From: Hymenobacter translucens
GTDB lineage: Bacteria > Bacteroidota > Bacteroidia > Cytophagales > Hymenobacteraceae
Direction: 5' to 3'
DNA length: 64,000 bases
Assembly (NCBI RefSeq): GCF_020685205.1
Contig: NZ_JAJERB010000001.1
Span: 620,001-684,000 of the forward strand
Part shown: one piece after another, positions 8,315 to 18,500 of the stretch
Numbering within the stretch: the stretch's first letter is position 1
How the letters are laid out: each line of letters starts with the position of its first letter
Notes under the pieces: generated by a model
Database searches by the model: none
What the model was told of the DNA's origin: nothing
Seen by the model: the letters and a program-made list of their open reading frames with translations, nothing else
Position numbers and translations under genes: made by a program

Positions 8315-10123
8315 TTACTTTTCCGACTGGTTACGGGCCGGCGGACCCGAAGGCTGCCCCGTCAGAAAAATGGTCGTCAGCCGCACCTGCAGGGCGGGCA
8401 GCAGTTCGGCTGGGGGCGCCTGGTAGCGTTTCAGCAGGGAGGTCAGCCGTACATCCGACGAGTCCCGGGGGTCAAGCGCCAAGAAGATGGTGACGGGTCG
8501 GGTGGTGCGCAGGGGCTGGCGGGCCAGCAGGGAGTCAAGCGAAACGGTGGCCCCGCCCCGCACTATCACGGCTTCCTCCAGGCGGCGGGCATAGGTATTG
8601 GTGGTAAGCAACACCGCGCCGCGCTGCCCGGCCCGGCTCAGCAGGTCTTCGAGCCGGCGGGTATCGGCCGTAGTACCGGAAAACTTATCCTTGAAGAAAG
8701 CCGGGGGCTGGAGTCCGTACTGCACACTGTGCTTGGCGCGCAGGGCCAGGGCATTGAGCGTGGTCAGCAGCAGCAGCACCGCGCATAACAAGCGCAGGAA
8801 CAATGGGCTGCGGGTGGAAAGCAGGAAGATCAGCAGCAGGGCCGAAACAATGAGCATGATGGGCGCGAAGTAGCGAGTATCGGCCACGTAGGTCCACCGC
8901 CCCCCCGGCCACCAGTCGACCAACGCTGCCGGGTAGCGCAACGACAGGGCAACGAGCAAACCAAGTAAAACCAGTGCGGAGGCTACCCACACGCCCAGCA
9001 GCAGGTGCCGGAGCTGCATGGAGCCGGAAGCTCTGGCAACCTGGTATTCAACCCTCGCCCCGATTACCAGAGCTGCCGCCACCAGACTGCTGACTGTCAG
9101 GGCCACCAGGTAGTACGGCAGCGTGCCGCCTTTCACAAGCTGCATCACCCCGCCCGCCAGGACGCCGTTCAGCAGAAAAGGGTCGAACAGCCGCAGATTG
9201 TCCCAGTAGATATGAAAGCCGGGCTGGTGATAAAACTCGGTCAGGTAGTACGCATTGCCGGCCACAAACTTCTGGTAGCCGACGAGGGCTCCTACCAGGC
9301 CTGCCGAAAGGGCAAGCCCGGTCAGGGCCATCAGGCGCCCCGGTTGGAGCCGCCACCAGGCCCCGAGCAGCACCAGCGGCGGCAGAAACGCCAGCGGGTA
9401 GTAGGCAAACCGCATCAGGCAGGCGGCAAAGCTCAGCGTGCTCATGGCTACCACCCAGGTCCACTGCCGGGCGCTGCCGGCAACGGGAGCTTCGCTGAGC
9501 AGGAACAGCAGATGAGTCACCCCGGCGCAGTACAGGCCGAAGGACCACAAATCGGTGTTATAGAGGTTGTTGAACGGCGTGTTGGCGATACCCCAGAAAA
9601 GAAAGAACACCGCCGGTGCCCAGGGCTGGAGCGTAGGCCGCAGCCGCCTCAGCAGAAACCACCAGGCGCCGAAAAGCAGCAGCACGCCCAAGATGTGAAT
9701 CAGCCACAGCGCCAGCAGGATCTGGTGGTCGGATACGGGCTCCCGCAGTAGCAGCCCCATCAGCCAGGCGTAGCCGGGGGGCCATACGGCGAGGGGGTTA
9801 TAGTGCAGGCGGCCCAGGTCCTGCATCCGGGCCACGGCAATGCTCACGCCGTGGCCCCGGATCAGGTTTACGGCGCTGGCCGTCTGCAGCATGTTGTCCG
9901 TGGTGAACACCGTCATCACAAACTCGTCCGCGCAGCGCAGCAGCACCGCCAGCCAGAACGACAGGCGGTTGAGGACCGGCCAGTTCAGGCTTTGCAGGCG
10001 GGCAGGCGCAGGGCGGAATAAGGAAGGAAAAGGCAAGCAAAAAGTCGTTGAGGGCACTGTGCTGCCGGCCCGGAATTCATGGCAGCCGGTATGGGCGGCT
10101 AAATATACCGCAATGCGGTACAC
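8315..10123 (-). CDS. Polytopic membrane protein, GT-C (GT39-like) glycosyltransferase candidate
   Basis: About 600 aa with 10-12 hydrophobic segments and a C-terminal soluble domain of about 130 residues. The first segment is followed by a loop holding 'CADEFVMTVFTTDN', and then 'YNPLAVWPPGYAWLMGLLL', the arrangement of acidic residues after the first helix seen in GT-C enzymes that use lipid-linked sugars. This makes it a candidate glycosyltransferase or dolichyl-phosphate-mannose-type enzyme; alternatively it is just a conserved membrane protein. No ATG precedes the acidic loop: the frame opens at TTG 10144 and GTG 10123, and I chose GTG. The start is therefore uncertain. Upstream 10145-10426 holds nothing I can call. 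Confidence 0.6.
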   Translation of the reverse strand: MYRIAVYLAAHTGCHEFRAGSTVPSTTFCLPFPSLFRPAPARLQSLNWPVLNRLSFWLAVLLRCADEFVMTVFTTDNMLQTASAVNLIRGHGVSIAVARMQDLGRLHYNPLAVWPPGYAWLMGLLLREPVSDHQILLALWLIHILGVLLLFGAWWFLLRRLRPTLQPWAPAVFFLFWGIANTPFNNLYNTDLWSFGLYCAGVTHLLFLLSEAPVAGSARQWTWVVAMSTLSFAACLMRFAYYPLAFLPPLVLLGAWWRLQPGRLMALTGLALSAGLVGALVGYQKFVAGNAYYLTEFYHQPGFHIYWDNLRLFDPFLLNGVLAGGVMQLVKGGTLPYYLVALTVSSLVAAALVIGARVEYQVARASGSMQLRHLLLGVWVASALVLLGLLVALSLRYPAALVDWWPGGRWTYVADTRYFAPIMLIVSALLLIFLLSTRSPLFLRLLCAVLLLLTTLNALALRAKHSVQYGLQPPAFFKDKFSGTTADTRRLEDLLSRAGQRGAVLLTTNTYARRLEEAVIVRGGATVSLDSLLARQPLRTTRPVTIFLALDPRDSSDVRLTSLLKRYQAPPAELLPALQVRLTTIFLTGQPSGPPARNQSEK

Positions 10124-10426
10124 CGGCCGGAGCGCCGGGGGCAACCGCTATGTACCGGCAGCAGGCTCCTTATTACATAGTTCAGGAAAAGAAGTGGCCG
10201 TTTCGACGGGCCCGGAGCGAGGTTTGACCCGCACCAGCTCCCATTCAACGACTACCCCTACGGTTGAGCAACCCGTAGGCTTTGAATCAAGTAAAGCCTG
10301 AGCGTATTCTTCGGTTTTAGCTGGTTTGCTACCGCGCCCAAAACCGAGTTCAGGAAACCGCCGGGAGGCGCGTCCCTTAAGTGGGCGCAGGCTTTAACGT
10401 TACTACTTCAGTCTGCAATCGACCCA

Positions 10427-10996
10427 ATGCTACGTACCTGCGAAAATGAGTTGATCGAGCGGCTCTATGCCCGGGACCAGGCAGCCATGACTGAGTTTTA
10501 CGATCAGTACGGCAAGGTGCTTTACAGCGTGATTCTGCGCATCGTGCGCAATGAGGAACTGGCCGAAGACGCGTTGCAGGAGTGCATGGTGAAAATCTGG
10601 TACTCCTTTGCCTCCTACGACCCGGGCCGGGGCCGCCTGTTCACCTGGGCCCTGAACGTGTGCCGCCACGCGGCCATCGACCAGCTGCGGACCCGGCGCT
10701 ACCGTGAGTCGCAGAGCACCCAGCCGCTGGAGGGCAGTAAAGCCCTGCGGACGCCGGCGCTGGCTGCCTTTCTGCCCGAGCACGTGGGCGTGCGGGAGCT
10801 GCTGCTGCTGCTGAAGCCAGCCGACCGGGTTCTGATGGAGCTGCTTTACTTTGGTGGCTTCACGCATTCCGAAGCGGCCGACGAGCTGCAGCTGCCGCTG
10901 GGCACCGTCAAAACCCGGGTGCGGGCCTCTATTCAGCTGTTGTCCCGGGCTGCCCAGGAGCCCCTGGACTTTGCTGCCCTGCCCGTCCGGGGGTAG
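10427..10996 (+). CDS. ECF-type RNA polymerase sigma factor
   Basis: A 189-aa sigma-70-family factor. Region 2 spans about residues 20-90 ('FYDQYGKVLYSVILRIV', 'EDALQECMVKIWYSF', 'FTWALNVCRHAAIDQLR') and region 4 about 125-175 ('LKPADRVLMELLYFGGFTH', 'LPLGTVKTRVRASIQLL'). The 2-4 linker and absence of regions 1 and 3 make it extracytoplasmic-function type. Most such genes are followed by an anti-sigma factor gene; here the next gene is a small lipoprotein with no anti-sigma features. It starts at ATG 10427. Confidence 0.9.
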   Translation: MLRTCENELIERLYARDQAAMTEFYDQYGKVLYSVILRIVRNEELAEDALQECMVKIWYSFASYDPGRGRLFTWALNVCRHAAIDQLRTRRYRESQSTQPLEGSKALRTPALAAFLPEHVGVRELLLLLKPADRVLMELLYFGGFTHSEAADELQLPLGTVKTRVRASIQLLSRAAQEPLDFAALPVRG

Positions 10997-11085
10997 CCCG
11001 GTCACCCGGCTTTTTTGCGTCGAACCAGCACATTTGCCCGCCCACGGCTGGGAGGCTACCCCGCAATGCCGTATATTGGCTGGGT

Positions 11086-11532
11086 ATGAAAAAGCTACTT
11101 CTCCTGGCCTTAGCAGGTGCTTTGGCCAGCTGCGAAAAGGAAGGCCCTGCCACCCACCAGGTGCAGGCCCGCGTGACCGGCACCGACCTGTCCGGGCTGG
11201 GCGCCCGACTCAACATCAGCGAAGTCCGGGATATCAACGCGGGCCGCCGGCTTAAAAACCTAGTTATCCGGTCTATTGCCTCCCGCATCGACACCACCTA
11301 CGAGCTGGGCACTTTCGGCCCGGCCGATCTGGTAGCCGCCGAGGCCAGCTTTGGCTTTGTGACGCCCACCGGCAGCATCCGCCCCAGTGCTCAGAGCAGC
11401 CTGGTAGTGGAGCTGGTTGCGGATGGCAAGGTGGTGGCCCGCACCACGCTCAATGCCTCGGCCAGCGGCTACCGCGTGGCGTACGACCCGTTCCTGAAAG
11501 GCATTGCCGAGCTGCGCACCGACTGGCTTTAA
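11086..11532 (+). CDS. Small predicted lipoprotein
   Basis: 148 aa with a lipoprotein signal peptide, 'LLALAGALASCEKE' (lipidated Cys about residue 16). The mature part is beta-rich ('VQARVTGTDLSGLGARLN', 'SLVVELVADGKVVARTTL') and resembles a small Ig-like or carboxypeptidase-regulatory-like fold, but no family is recognised. It follows the ECF sigma gene by 89 bp and may be its target or partner. A TATATTGG box (11073-11080), one base off the -7 consensus, lies just 5 bp before the ATG; if used, the mRNA would be nearly leaderless. Confidence 0.7.
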   Translation: MKKLLLLALAGALASCEKEGPATHQVQARVTGTDLSGLGARLNISEVRDINAGRRLKNLVIRSIASRIDTTYELGTFGPADLVAAEASFGFVTPTGSIRPSAQSSLVVELVADGKVVARTTLNASASGYRVAYDPFLKGIAELRTDWL

Positions 11533-11571
11533 GCGGCTGACTTCTCCCCTGCTACCGGTATCTTACTTGCT

Positions 11572-11829
11572 ATGAAGCTGATTTTCTTTCGCGAGCTGCT
11601 TTGGCTGTTCGTCGCCCTGACCACGGCCCTGCTGCTTTCGTTTGGTTTACGCCTGTTGCTGCTGGGCAGCCCCGACAGCTACCGGCAGCTGCTAGACGAG
11701 GTAGGCAGCAACGAGCAATACCTGCACGTGGTGCTTTACCTGGTTTGCTTTCTGGGCATTTACGTGAGCCGCCTGGCCGTAGCCGCGGTAGGCCTGTTTG
11801 CCGAAAGCGTGCCCACGGCATCAGCCTAA
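11572..11829 (+). CDS. Small two-TM membrane protein
   Basis: 85 aa with two hydrophobic segments (residues about 6-30 and 48-75) separated by a short polar loop ('LGSPDSYRQLLDEVGSNEQ'). No recognised family. It follows the lipoprotein gene by 39 bp on the same strand and faces the end of the GH18-like gene tail-to-tail with an 18-bp gap. It might be part of a small envelope operon under the ECF factor; that is inference from position alone. Confidence 0.6.
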   Translation: MKLIFFRELLWLFVALTTALLLSFGLRLLLLGSPDSYRQLLDEVGSNEQYLHVVLYLVCFLGIYVSRLAVAAVGLFAESVPTASA

Positions 11830-11847
11830 GGCTATATAAGACTTGCT

Positions 11848-14142
11848 TCAGGGCAGGGGCTGACTCTGCCAGAACCGGCGGTATACCAGACCCATAAGCA
11901 GCACTCCGGCTGCGCCCAGAAGTGCCAGCAGCGTACCGGCGTCAAGCTCCAGTTGGCCTACGTACACCACGTATAAAAACACGCACAGCGTACAGAGTGC
12001 AATCAGGCCGCCCACCGTGCTCAGCAAAGCCGGGTTCGGGACGATGATGCTGGCCCGGAGCACCAGCGCCAGCAGCAGTCCGAAAAGCAGGAACGCGGCC
12101 AGCACCACCAGCGCCAGCAGCAGCACGTGCTGCACCCCGAGCAGCATTGCCAGCGGCCCCGGTGCCGTAGTGGCGGGAACTTCGGCCGGCCCGGCAAAGC
12201 TGGCCCGCAGCAGGTTCCATTCCGACGCCGAGCCTTCTTCATAGCCGAGGGCCCACACGCCCACCCCGCCCAGGTGCTGCTTGGCAATCCAGGCATACTT
12301 CGGCGCCAGACTGGTCGAATCCTCCCCCCAGGCCTGCCAGGGCAGTTGTTTCGGCATTGGAAACGAATAGTACATACTCAGGCTCGCCTTGTTGGGGGCA
12401 CCCCCACCCTGGGGTAGCACCTGGCGCATCTGGTAGTTGGTGAGGTAGCCCCGGGGGCGGGTGATTTCCTCACCGTCCAGGCTGTCCAGCTCCCATACCT
12501 GGGCCAGGTGGGGCAGCCCCACCACCAGCTGACGGCGCTGCAGCCCCTGCCCCAGGTAGTAGGCCACCGAGGTGGAAATGCTATGCTCGCCCCAGTCTTC
12601 ACTAGGATGCAGGGGCGCCAGGGGACCGGGCTTCTCCGGGTTATGAGCAGTATAGTCGAAGGCTTTGATGACGAAAAAAGCCACCTGCGGGTCCACTGCC
12701 TGCAGCCCGCTGTACGCCCCGGTCACATCCACCGCCGGCACGCTCACTGCGAGTACGAACCCCGGATTGGCAGCCCGCAGCTGTATAGCCAGCTGTCCGA
12801 TAAAGTCGCGGAGCAGGATGGCGCCGGGCGATAGACCCGGGCGGGGAGTGTTACCGGGCCGCACCGGTGTATTGGTTAGCAGAGCCCTGGCCTGTTCGAA
12901 TTCACGGAGCTCCTGCTGCAGCTTCCGCTTCTGAACCGGGTACGTCTTGATTGTAACAGGGTCAGTGAGGGCCAGCTGCTGCCGGGTGGCTTTGCGGGTG
13001 GCAAACGACAGGGAGTCAGTGCGGTAAACCGTCTGGCGCTTCTCAAAAACCTGCCGCCGCCCATCATGGGCCAGTAGCTGGCGGCTCAGTGCCACCGAAT
13101 CGACCCGATACGCCGCTGTGTCGCGCCGCAGGTAGATCCAGCGCTTCACAAATCCCCAGAACTGTCCCCGATACCCCAGGGCAGCCCGGCGGGCGGCCAG
13201 CTCTTTCCGGGCCTGGTCCAGCGCCTGTTGCTCCTGCTTCAGCGCCGCCGACTGTCGGTTCAGGGCGGCTTTGGTTGTGCTCAGCATCCGCTCATAGAGC
13301 TGCAGCACTTCGTCGTTGGCGGCCGCGACGCTTGCCTCAGCGTTTTTCCGCACGTCGGCCTGCCACTGCTGGCGCTGGGTTTCCTCATATTCCTGCAGCT
13401 GATCCTGACGGGCCTTCAGCTCGGCCTGCCGCCGGATCAGCTGGCGCTGTACCTGCGCCAGGGCAACTGCCTCCGCATCGGGCTGCCAGAGGTCAATATC
13501 CAGGTTTACGCCATCAGCCTCGGTATTCTCAACTTCCCGGACAATGTTTTTTATCAGGTTGCGCTGAATATCAGCGGCCTGAGCCCGGAAAACAGAGCCC
13601 GTACCAGCCGGTTCGCGGTACGACATCGTCAGCAGGACTTTGCAGTTGCCGTTGCGGGCCCGTGCGGCTTCCAGCAGCCCGGCCGGGCTTTGGTGGGCAG
13701 GCAGACGCACGCCTCCTTGGCTATCAATCTGGTAGCCGAAGTACGCCACGTGCGACAACAGGGAAAAGTTGTAGTTGACGTAGGCATTATTCAGCCAGTA
13801 CGGGTGCCAGCCTAGCACTACTGCCCCTGACTTCAGCGCGTAGCGGATGGTATCGGCCGGGGCCAGCCGCTGGGGCAGGTAGGCCTGGCCGGGCGAGGTG
13901 GCGCTTCGGAAGCGGGGCCACTCCCTAGGGTCATAGTTACGCGGGTCCTGCATGCCCGCCAAGGGCGTCAGAAAAGGCTTGGGCGGCGCAGGCGCCACTG
14001 CTGCGACGCGTCCCCTTGTGGTTTTGCGGGCCGGCTTTTTGGGCTTGCCGGCGGCGACCAGACTGGTCAGGGCCAGTAGCAGCACGAACAGGCTCCGCAG
14101 CAAACGGGTGGAAGCAGGTAGCGAAGTAAAAACGGGTACCAT
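11848..14142 (-). CDS. Membrane-anchored GH18-like protein with helical insertion
   Basis: 764 aa from ATG 14142, which gives a proper signal peptide ('LLRSLFVLLLALTSLVAAG'); a longer frame starts at 14223 but would overlap the ATPase gene. A glycoside hydrolase 18 barrel begins at 'VVLGWHPYW' (about residue 108). The catalytic strand reads 'DGVNLDID' (residues 211-218), where active chitinases have DGxDxDxE, so the catalytic Glu is replaced by Asp and the first Asp by Asn. About 200 mostly helical, Gln/Arg/Ala-rich residues (226-433) are inserted before the barrel resumes ('LAVSVPAVDV', 'GVGVWALGYEEG'). The C-terminus has three hydrophobic segments (about 664-698, 705-728, 734-754). It is the last gene of the eCIS run, 55 bp after the ATPase. 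It may bind or cut peptidoglycan or anchor the particle; neither is shown. Confidence 0.72.
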   Translation of the reverse strand: MVPVFTSLPASTRLLRSLFVLLLALTSLVAAGKPKKPARKTTRGRVAAVAPAPPKPFLTPLAGMQDPRNYDPREWPRFRSATSPGQAYLPQRLAPADTIRYALKSGAVVLGWHPYWLNNAYVNYNFSLLSHVAYFGYQIDSQGGVRLPAHQSPAGLLEAARARNGNCKVLLTMSYREPAGTGSVFRAQAADIQRNLIKNIVREVENTEADGVNLDIDLWQPDAEAVALAQVQRQLIRRQAELKARQDQLQEYEETQRQQWQADVRKNAEASVAAANDEVLQLYERMLSTTKAALNRQSAALKQEQQALDQARKELAARRAALGYRGQFWGFVKRWIYLRRDTAAYRVDSVALSRQLLAHDGRRQVFEKRQTVYRTDSLSFATRKATRQQLALTDPVTIKTYPVQKRKLQQELREFEQARALLTNTPVRPGNTPRPGLSPGAILLRDFIGQLAIQLRAANPGFVLAVSVPAVDVTGAYSGLQAVDPQVAFFVIKAFDYTAHNPEKPGPLAPLHPSEDWGEHSISTSVAYYLGQGLQRRQLVVGLPHLAQVWELDSLDGEEITRPRGYLTNYQMRQVLPQGGGAPNKASLSMYYSFPMPKQLPWQAWGEDSTSLAPKYAWIAKQHLGGVGVWALGYEEGSASEWNLLRASFAGPAEVPATTAPGPLAMLLGVQHVLLLALVVLAAFLLFGLLLALVLRASIIVPNPALLSTVGGLIALCTLCVFLYVVYVGQLELDAGTLLALLGAAGVLLMGLVYRRFWQSQPLP

Positions 14143-14197
14143 CGGAATAATGCGGGTTGGAAAAGGGGATTCGGTTACCGGCGCGGCGGCGTGCAAC

Positions 14198-15547
14198 TCA
14201 TGCGGTCTTGCCTTCCTTGGCAAACTCCCGCTGTACGCCCTTTACCACGTCGTCGAGCTGAACGCCCCGCTCATGACGCAGGCTGGCCAGCACGCTGTAG
14301 CGCAGCACGTTGGTAATGGCGCCCCCGGCCAGGGCATATTTTTCGGCCAGCTCCTCAAAGCCGAGCGTTTCCTGGGGCTGTACGCCGGCAAAGGCATGCT
14401 GCCAGAGCTGCAGCCGCTCGGGCGGGCCCGGCATCGGGAAGTAAATCATCGACTGAAACCGGCGGGCAAAGGCTTCGTCGAGGTTGCCTTTAAGGTTGGA
14501 AGCCAGAATTACCACGCCGGGGAAGTCCTCGATGCGCTGCAGCAGGTAAGCCACCTCCTGGTTGGCATGCCGGTCGTTGGACGACGACGCGGCGGTGCGC
14601 TTGCCAAAAAGGGCATCCGCTTCATCGAAAAACAGGATCCAGTGCCGGTGTTCAGCCAGATCAAACAGGCGTCCCAGGTTTTTCTCCGTTTCCCCGATGT
14701 ACTTGGACACGACCATCGACAAGTCGACGCGGTATACGTCGCGGCCGGTGGTTTTGCCCAGCAAGCAGGCCGTCAGGGTTTTACCGGTACCGGGCGGGCC
14801 GTAGAACAGGGCGCGGTAGCCAGGCTTAAGGTGGCGGCGCAGGTGGGCATCGCGCAGCAGCATCTCCTCGTGCTCCAGCCACACCTGCAGCTCCCGTACC
14901 TCTTCGCGCACATGGTAGTCGAGCACCAGGTCGCCCCAGTCCAGGGCCGTCGTGACGAGGCGGGCAGGAAAGTCGGAGTTGTGAGCGGGCTGGGGCCGCT
15001 GCCCGGTCAGCAGCAGGGCCAATTCTTCCGGGGGTACCGTAAGGGCAGCGCTGGTGAGTGGCTCGTTACTTTCGGGGGGGGTCAGGCGCACAAGGTCGGC
15101 CCGGGTGAGGGCGGAGTCCTGCCAGAGAAACGTTTGCCAGTAAAGGCGCCCCCCCAGGTCGTCGGCGGCCAGCAGGAACAGGGCGGTTTCGGCCGTGGGC
15201 AGGAAGCCGCCGTGGTTTTTGCCTTTCACTCCGCCGAACTCGGTAAAGCCGCGGTCATAAAGGGTGTTGCGCACGAAGAAGGCATCGAGCAGCTGGGGCT
15301 GTAAATGGGGAGCCAGGGTCAGGGCCAGCACCAGCCGCTCTTCCCGGCTCAGCGCATGCTGCCGGACCAGGCGGGCATAGGGTGCCGCGTCGGCGGGAGG
15401 CAGCTCCGGCAGGGGCACATCGGCCACGGCGGCATACGCGCTTTCCAGCCCGAAATACAGGTTGATGCGGGTGGTAACGACTTCGGAAAGCCAGTACAGC
15501 TCGGCCCGCAGCACGTTGCCGTTGGCCAAAAAATCAGTTAGCGCCAT
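14198..15547 (-). CDS. eCIS AAA+ ATPase (Afp15-like)
   Basis: 449 aa, starting at ATG 15547, which overlaps the tape-measure stop by 10 bp (translational coupling); the longer frame to 15670 is rejected because it lies inside that gene. A helical N-domain (1-200) precedes the AAA+ core: Walker A 'GPPGTGKT' (250-257), Walker B 'ILFFDEAD' (304-311), sensor-1 Asn 351, Arg fingers 362-363, then a lid domain. Every eCIS of the Afp/PVC/AlgoCIS class carries such an ATPase near the end of the operon; it is thought to help particle assembly and is cytosolic. All key residues are present, so it should be active. Confidence 0.92.
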   Translation of the reverse strand: MALTDFLANGNVLRAELYWLSEVVTTRINLYFGLESAYAAVADVPLPELPPADAAPYARLVRQHALSREERLVLALTLAPHLQPQLLDAFFVRNTLYDRGFTEFGGVKGKNHGGFLPTAETALFLLAADDLGGRLYWQTFLWQDSALTRADLVRLTPPESNEPLTSAALTVPPEELALLLTGQRPQPAHNSDFPARLVTTALDWGDLVLDYHVREEVRELQVWLEHEEMLLRDAHLRRHLKPGYRALFYGPPGTGKTLTACLLGKTTGRDVYRVDLSMVVSKYIGETEKNLGRLFDLAEHRHWILFFDEADALFGKRTAASSSNDRHANQEVAYLLQRIEDFPGVVILASNLKGNLDEAFARRFQSMIYFPMPGPPERLQLWQHAFAGVQPQETLGFEELAEKYALAGGAITNVLRYSVLASLRHERGVQLDDVVKGVQREFAKEGKTA

Positions 15548-18500
15548 GTCACGTAGAGAGGTAAGGCCATCCAGGGCAGTTTGATGATGGAGATAGACCA
15601 GGGGCGCCGGTCCAGCAGGATATCCAGGGTTTTGGTTTCGACGGTGAGCTGCACCCGCTCCTCGACCCATTCCATCTTGCCCTGCCGCTGCAGAAATGTT
15701 TCGCGCAGGCCCGCCACGCTGGTGTTCTTCAGAATTTCCCAGCGGCCAATAACGGCTTTAAGCAAACTCTCCCCCATGCTTTTTTCCTCGTCCGTGAGCA
15801 CCAGCCCGGCTAACAGGGGCTGGGGCTGTCCGATGCCGCACAGGAGCTTATTCAGGGCCAGGGCGTGTTCAGGGGCGGCCTCGGAGCCGGTGGCCAGAAA
15901 CTGCAGCAGCAGCGCAGCCCGGGCCGCCGGAGCAGGTTCCGGAAACTGCGCGTCCTGCAGGTAACCAAGGCGGTCGAACAGGGTGGTCAGAAAAGGCCAG
16001 AGCAGCACCAGTCCGGCATTGGCGATGTACACAGTTTCGAGCGGCGGGGCCTCTTCTACGGCTTGCATACGCGAGTCTGATGGGGTGATTTCACGGTTTT
16101 TCCGGCCGGCCGCGGTCTGTTTCGCCAGATAGGCTTCGTGCACGACGGTAAGCAGGGCCGGCAGGCGACTGCGCAGCACGAGGCCGCGCCGCTGGGCTTC
16201 GCGCAGAATGCGCTGGCCGATGGTGGCTTCTCCGCCCGGGGCCGACGGCCACCGCTCCACCTCGGCCTGTAGCAGGGCCTGGGCCAGCATCACCGGCCGG
16301 AAAGAGGCAGCCGGCACGGCTACCACCAGCTTCAGGATAACATCAAACAAGACCGGAGCCGCCAGCCGCACCACTCCTTGCCGGCCAAGCAGCTGCCAGT
16401 CGCCCACTGGTCCGGCCAGCAGGCGAAACTGCACCGGGTACAGTAGCCGCAGCAGTCGGAAGAAATGGTCGGCCGACAAGGTCCGCAGCAGCCGTTCGCG
16501 CATGGTTGGCACGGCCAGGCAGGGCCGCAGCTGCTGCAGCGCCGCGCCGTTACCGCGTCGCAGCAGGGGCTCCCAGAAGGATGCGGCCCCGGCGGGGGGG
16601 TGAGCCGGCTGCCCCACCGGAACAGCCAGCTCCCCGGTTTGCAGGTAGTGCTCCAGCGCCTCGGAGGCCGGCAGATCCCCGGCAATTCCCTGGTCTACAG
16701 TTAGTTTTGGCGGCGAAAGTGGTAGCATTGAGCCAGACCAGGAACTCCTCTCTAAGGCCTCCGAACGGACGACCCCGTCGGCTTTTGCCGGGGTGTGGGT
16801 TGCAACCCGAGCCGGGCGGTAGGGTTGCCGCTGCCCTTCGCCGGCAAAGGCCGACAGCAGCCAGGCAAAAAACGGGTCGGTAGCCAGGGCAGGGAGCTGT
16901 TGCTGCAGGCGATGAACCCAACCCAGCACCCCGCGCCACGGCAGCCCGTGTCCGGCGGCCTGGCGCCGGGCTTCAGCCCCCGACCACGAAGCTTTTTCTG
17001 CTCCTGCCCGCAGGCGAAACGTTAGGTACGCCTCTCTCAGAAACAAAGCCGTGCTACGTTCAGAGCCGACTGCCGAGGAAGTCAGGAGGCCATCCAGCTC
17101 CCGTAATGCCGGACCCGAACGCCCGCTACCCGCCTTATTGATCAGCTGGCTAATGAGGGTAAAATCTGACAGAGCGGCCAGCCGTCGGATAAAAGCCGGC
17201 CGGGTGCCCAACTCCCGGACCAGGAGCTGGGTAGAGCTTTTGTAATGATGTGCCACCTGAGCCAGCAGACGTGCCAGCTGGGCCGTTTGCAGTCCCGGCG
17301 GGGACCACCAGGGCAGCTGCCCGTGCTGGAGGTAGTAGAAAACCAGGTCCCGGGCCGCGTCGCCGGTTGGTAGGCCACCCGCTGTTTCCACTCCTTCACG
17401 ATGGGCCTGCCGGCCTGCCCGGGAAGCCTGCAGGGTGGCATCCCGGGCATTTTCGTCACCATACCCGCCCTTAGTGAGGCGGGTGGAAACCGGAGCAGGC
17501 ATGGGCTGCCTGTCGTCCGCCGCGGGCAGGTAGCCGCCCGAGCCACGGGAATAAGCCTTAGCTTTCTGATGGTTATGAGCCGGGTTAACTATTCCCGGAG
17601 CACACCCCCACACTCCAGCCGGTAAGTCAGTGCCGGATTTCTTTGCACTTGCTGAATTTCCTGCTGGCTTGCTTGCGGCGGTGGTTTTTCGGGCCAGCGC
17701 ATCGTGCTCGTCCACCAGACTGGCGAAGAAGGCATCCGCCCGTAAGAGAGGCCGCTGCTTCACCATTCGTGCTACCTTGATCAGCGTGGCCCGCCACGGA
17801 AGCCCGTAGGCCCCGGCTAGCTGTCGGATCAAGGTCCGCGTCCGGGCCGAACCGGCCGGGCCGGAGGCCTGGTGGAAGGTCAGGTAGCCGGCCCGCAGAA
17901 ACGCCAGAACCTGACCCGGCATCTGAAAGCCAGTAGCCCCTGAGTGCCGATCCAGGGCCGTCAGAGCGGGCTCGGCCCGCCGGGAGCGGGACGAACGGTT
18001 GGGAGTTAACTGCTGAAGCAGGGCAAAGTCAGCCAGCCCCGCCAGGCGCTGCCCAACCCGGGCTCGGGCCGCGTGGCGCTTCAGAAACCGCTGCAGGGCG
18101 GGTTGTTGTCTTTCCATTATCAGGCGCAGCAGCTGATGCAGATGGGCAAAGGCAAGGGAAGGAGCCCGCCACCACGCTGGTGGCCGGCCTTCGAGCAGAT
18201 AGTGCAGCAGCAGCACCAACGCGCCTTCGGCAAAGTGGTCCGCGGTTATCCCGTGCTGATGAGCAGGCCCCGACAGCGGAGGCCTTCGATTTTCCCCGGC
18301 CCGGTCTGGCGCTGGTTTACTATGGGCGAACGGCCCGGCTGCCGTTGACCGCCCGCCAGGCGTAGGAGCCGAACGGCGTGCCTGCCCAGTGGATCGTCGG
18401 GAGGTCAGAGCCAGCACCCATCGGGCATGGGGGGCAGCCAGGAAGCTCAGGTGGTTGGGCAAATCCCTATCGCACCCCGTTAAAGCAGAAAAGTCCGCCT

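Noticed and set aside
13952..15304. Plus-strand 450-aa frame opposite the GH18-like and ATPase genes
   Set aside because: Spans two real genes on the other strand and has a compositionally biased translation.
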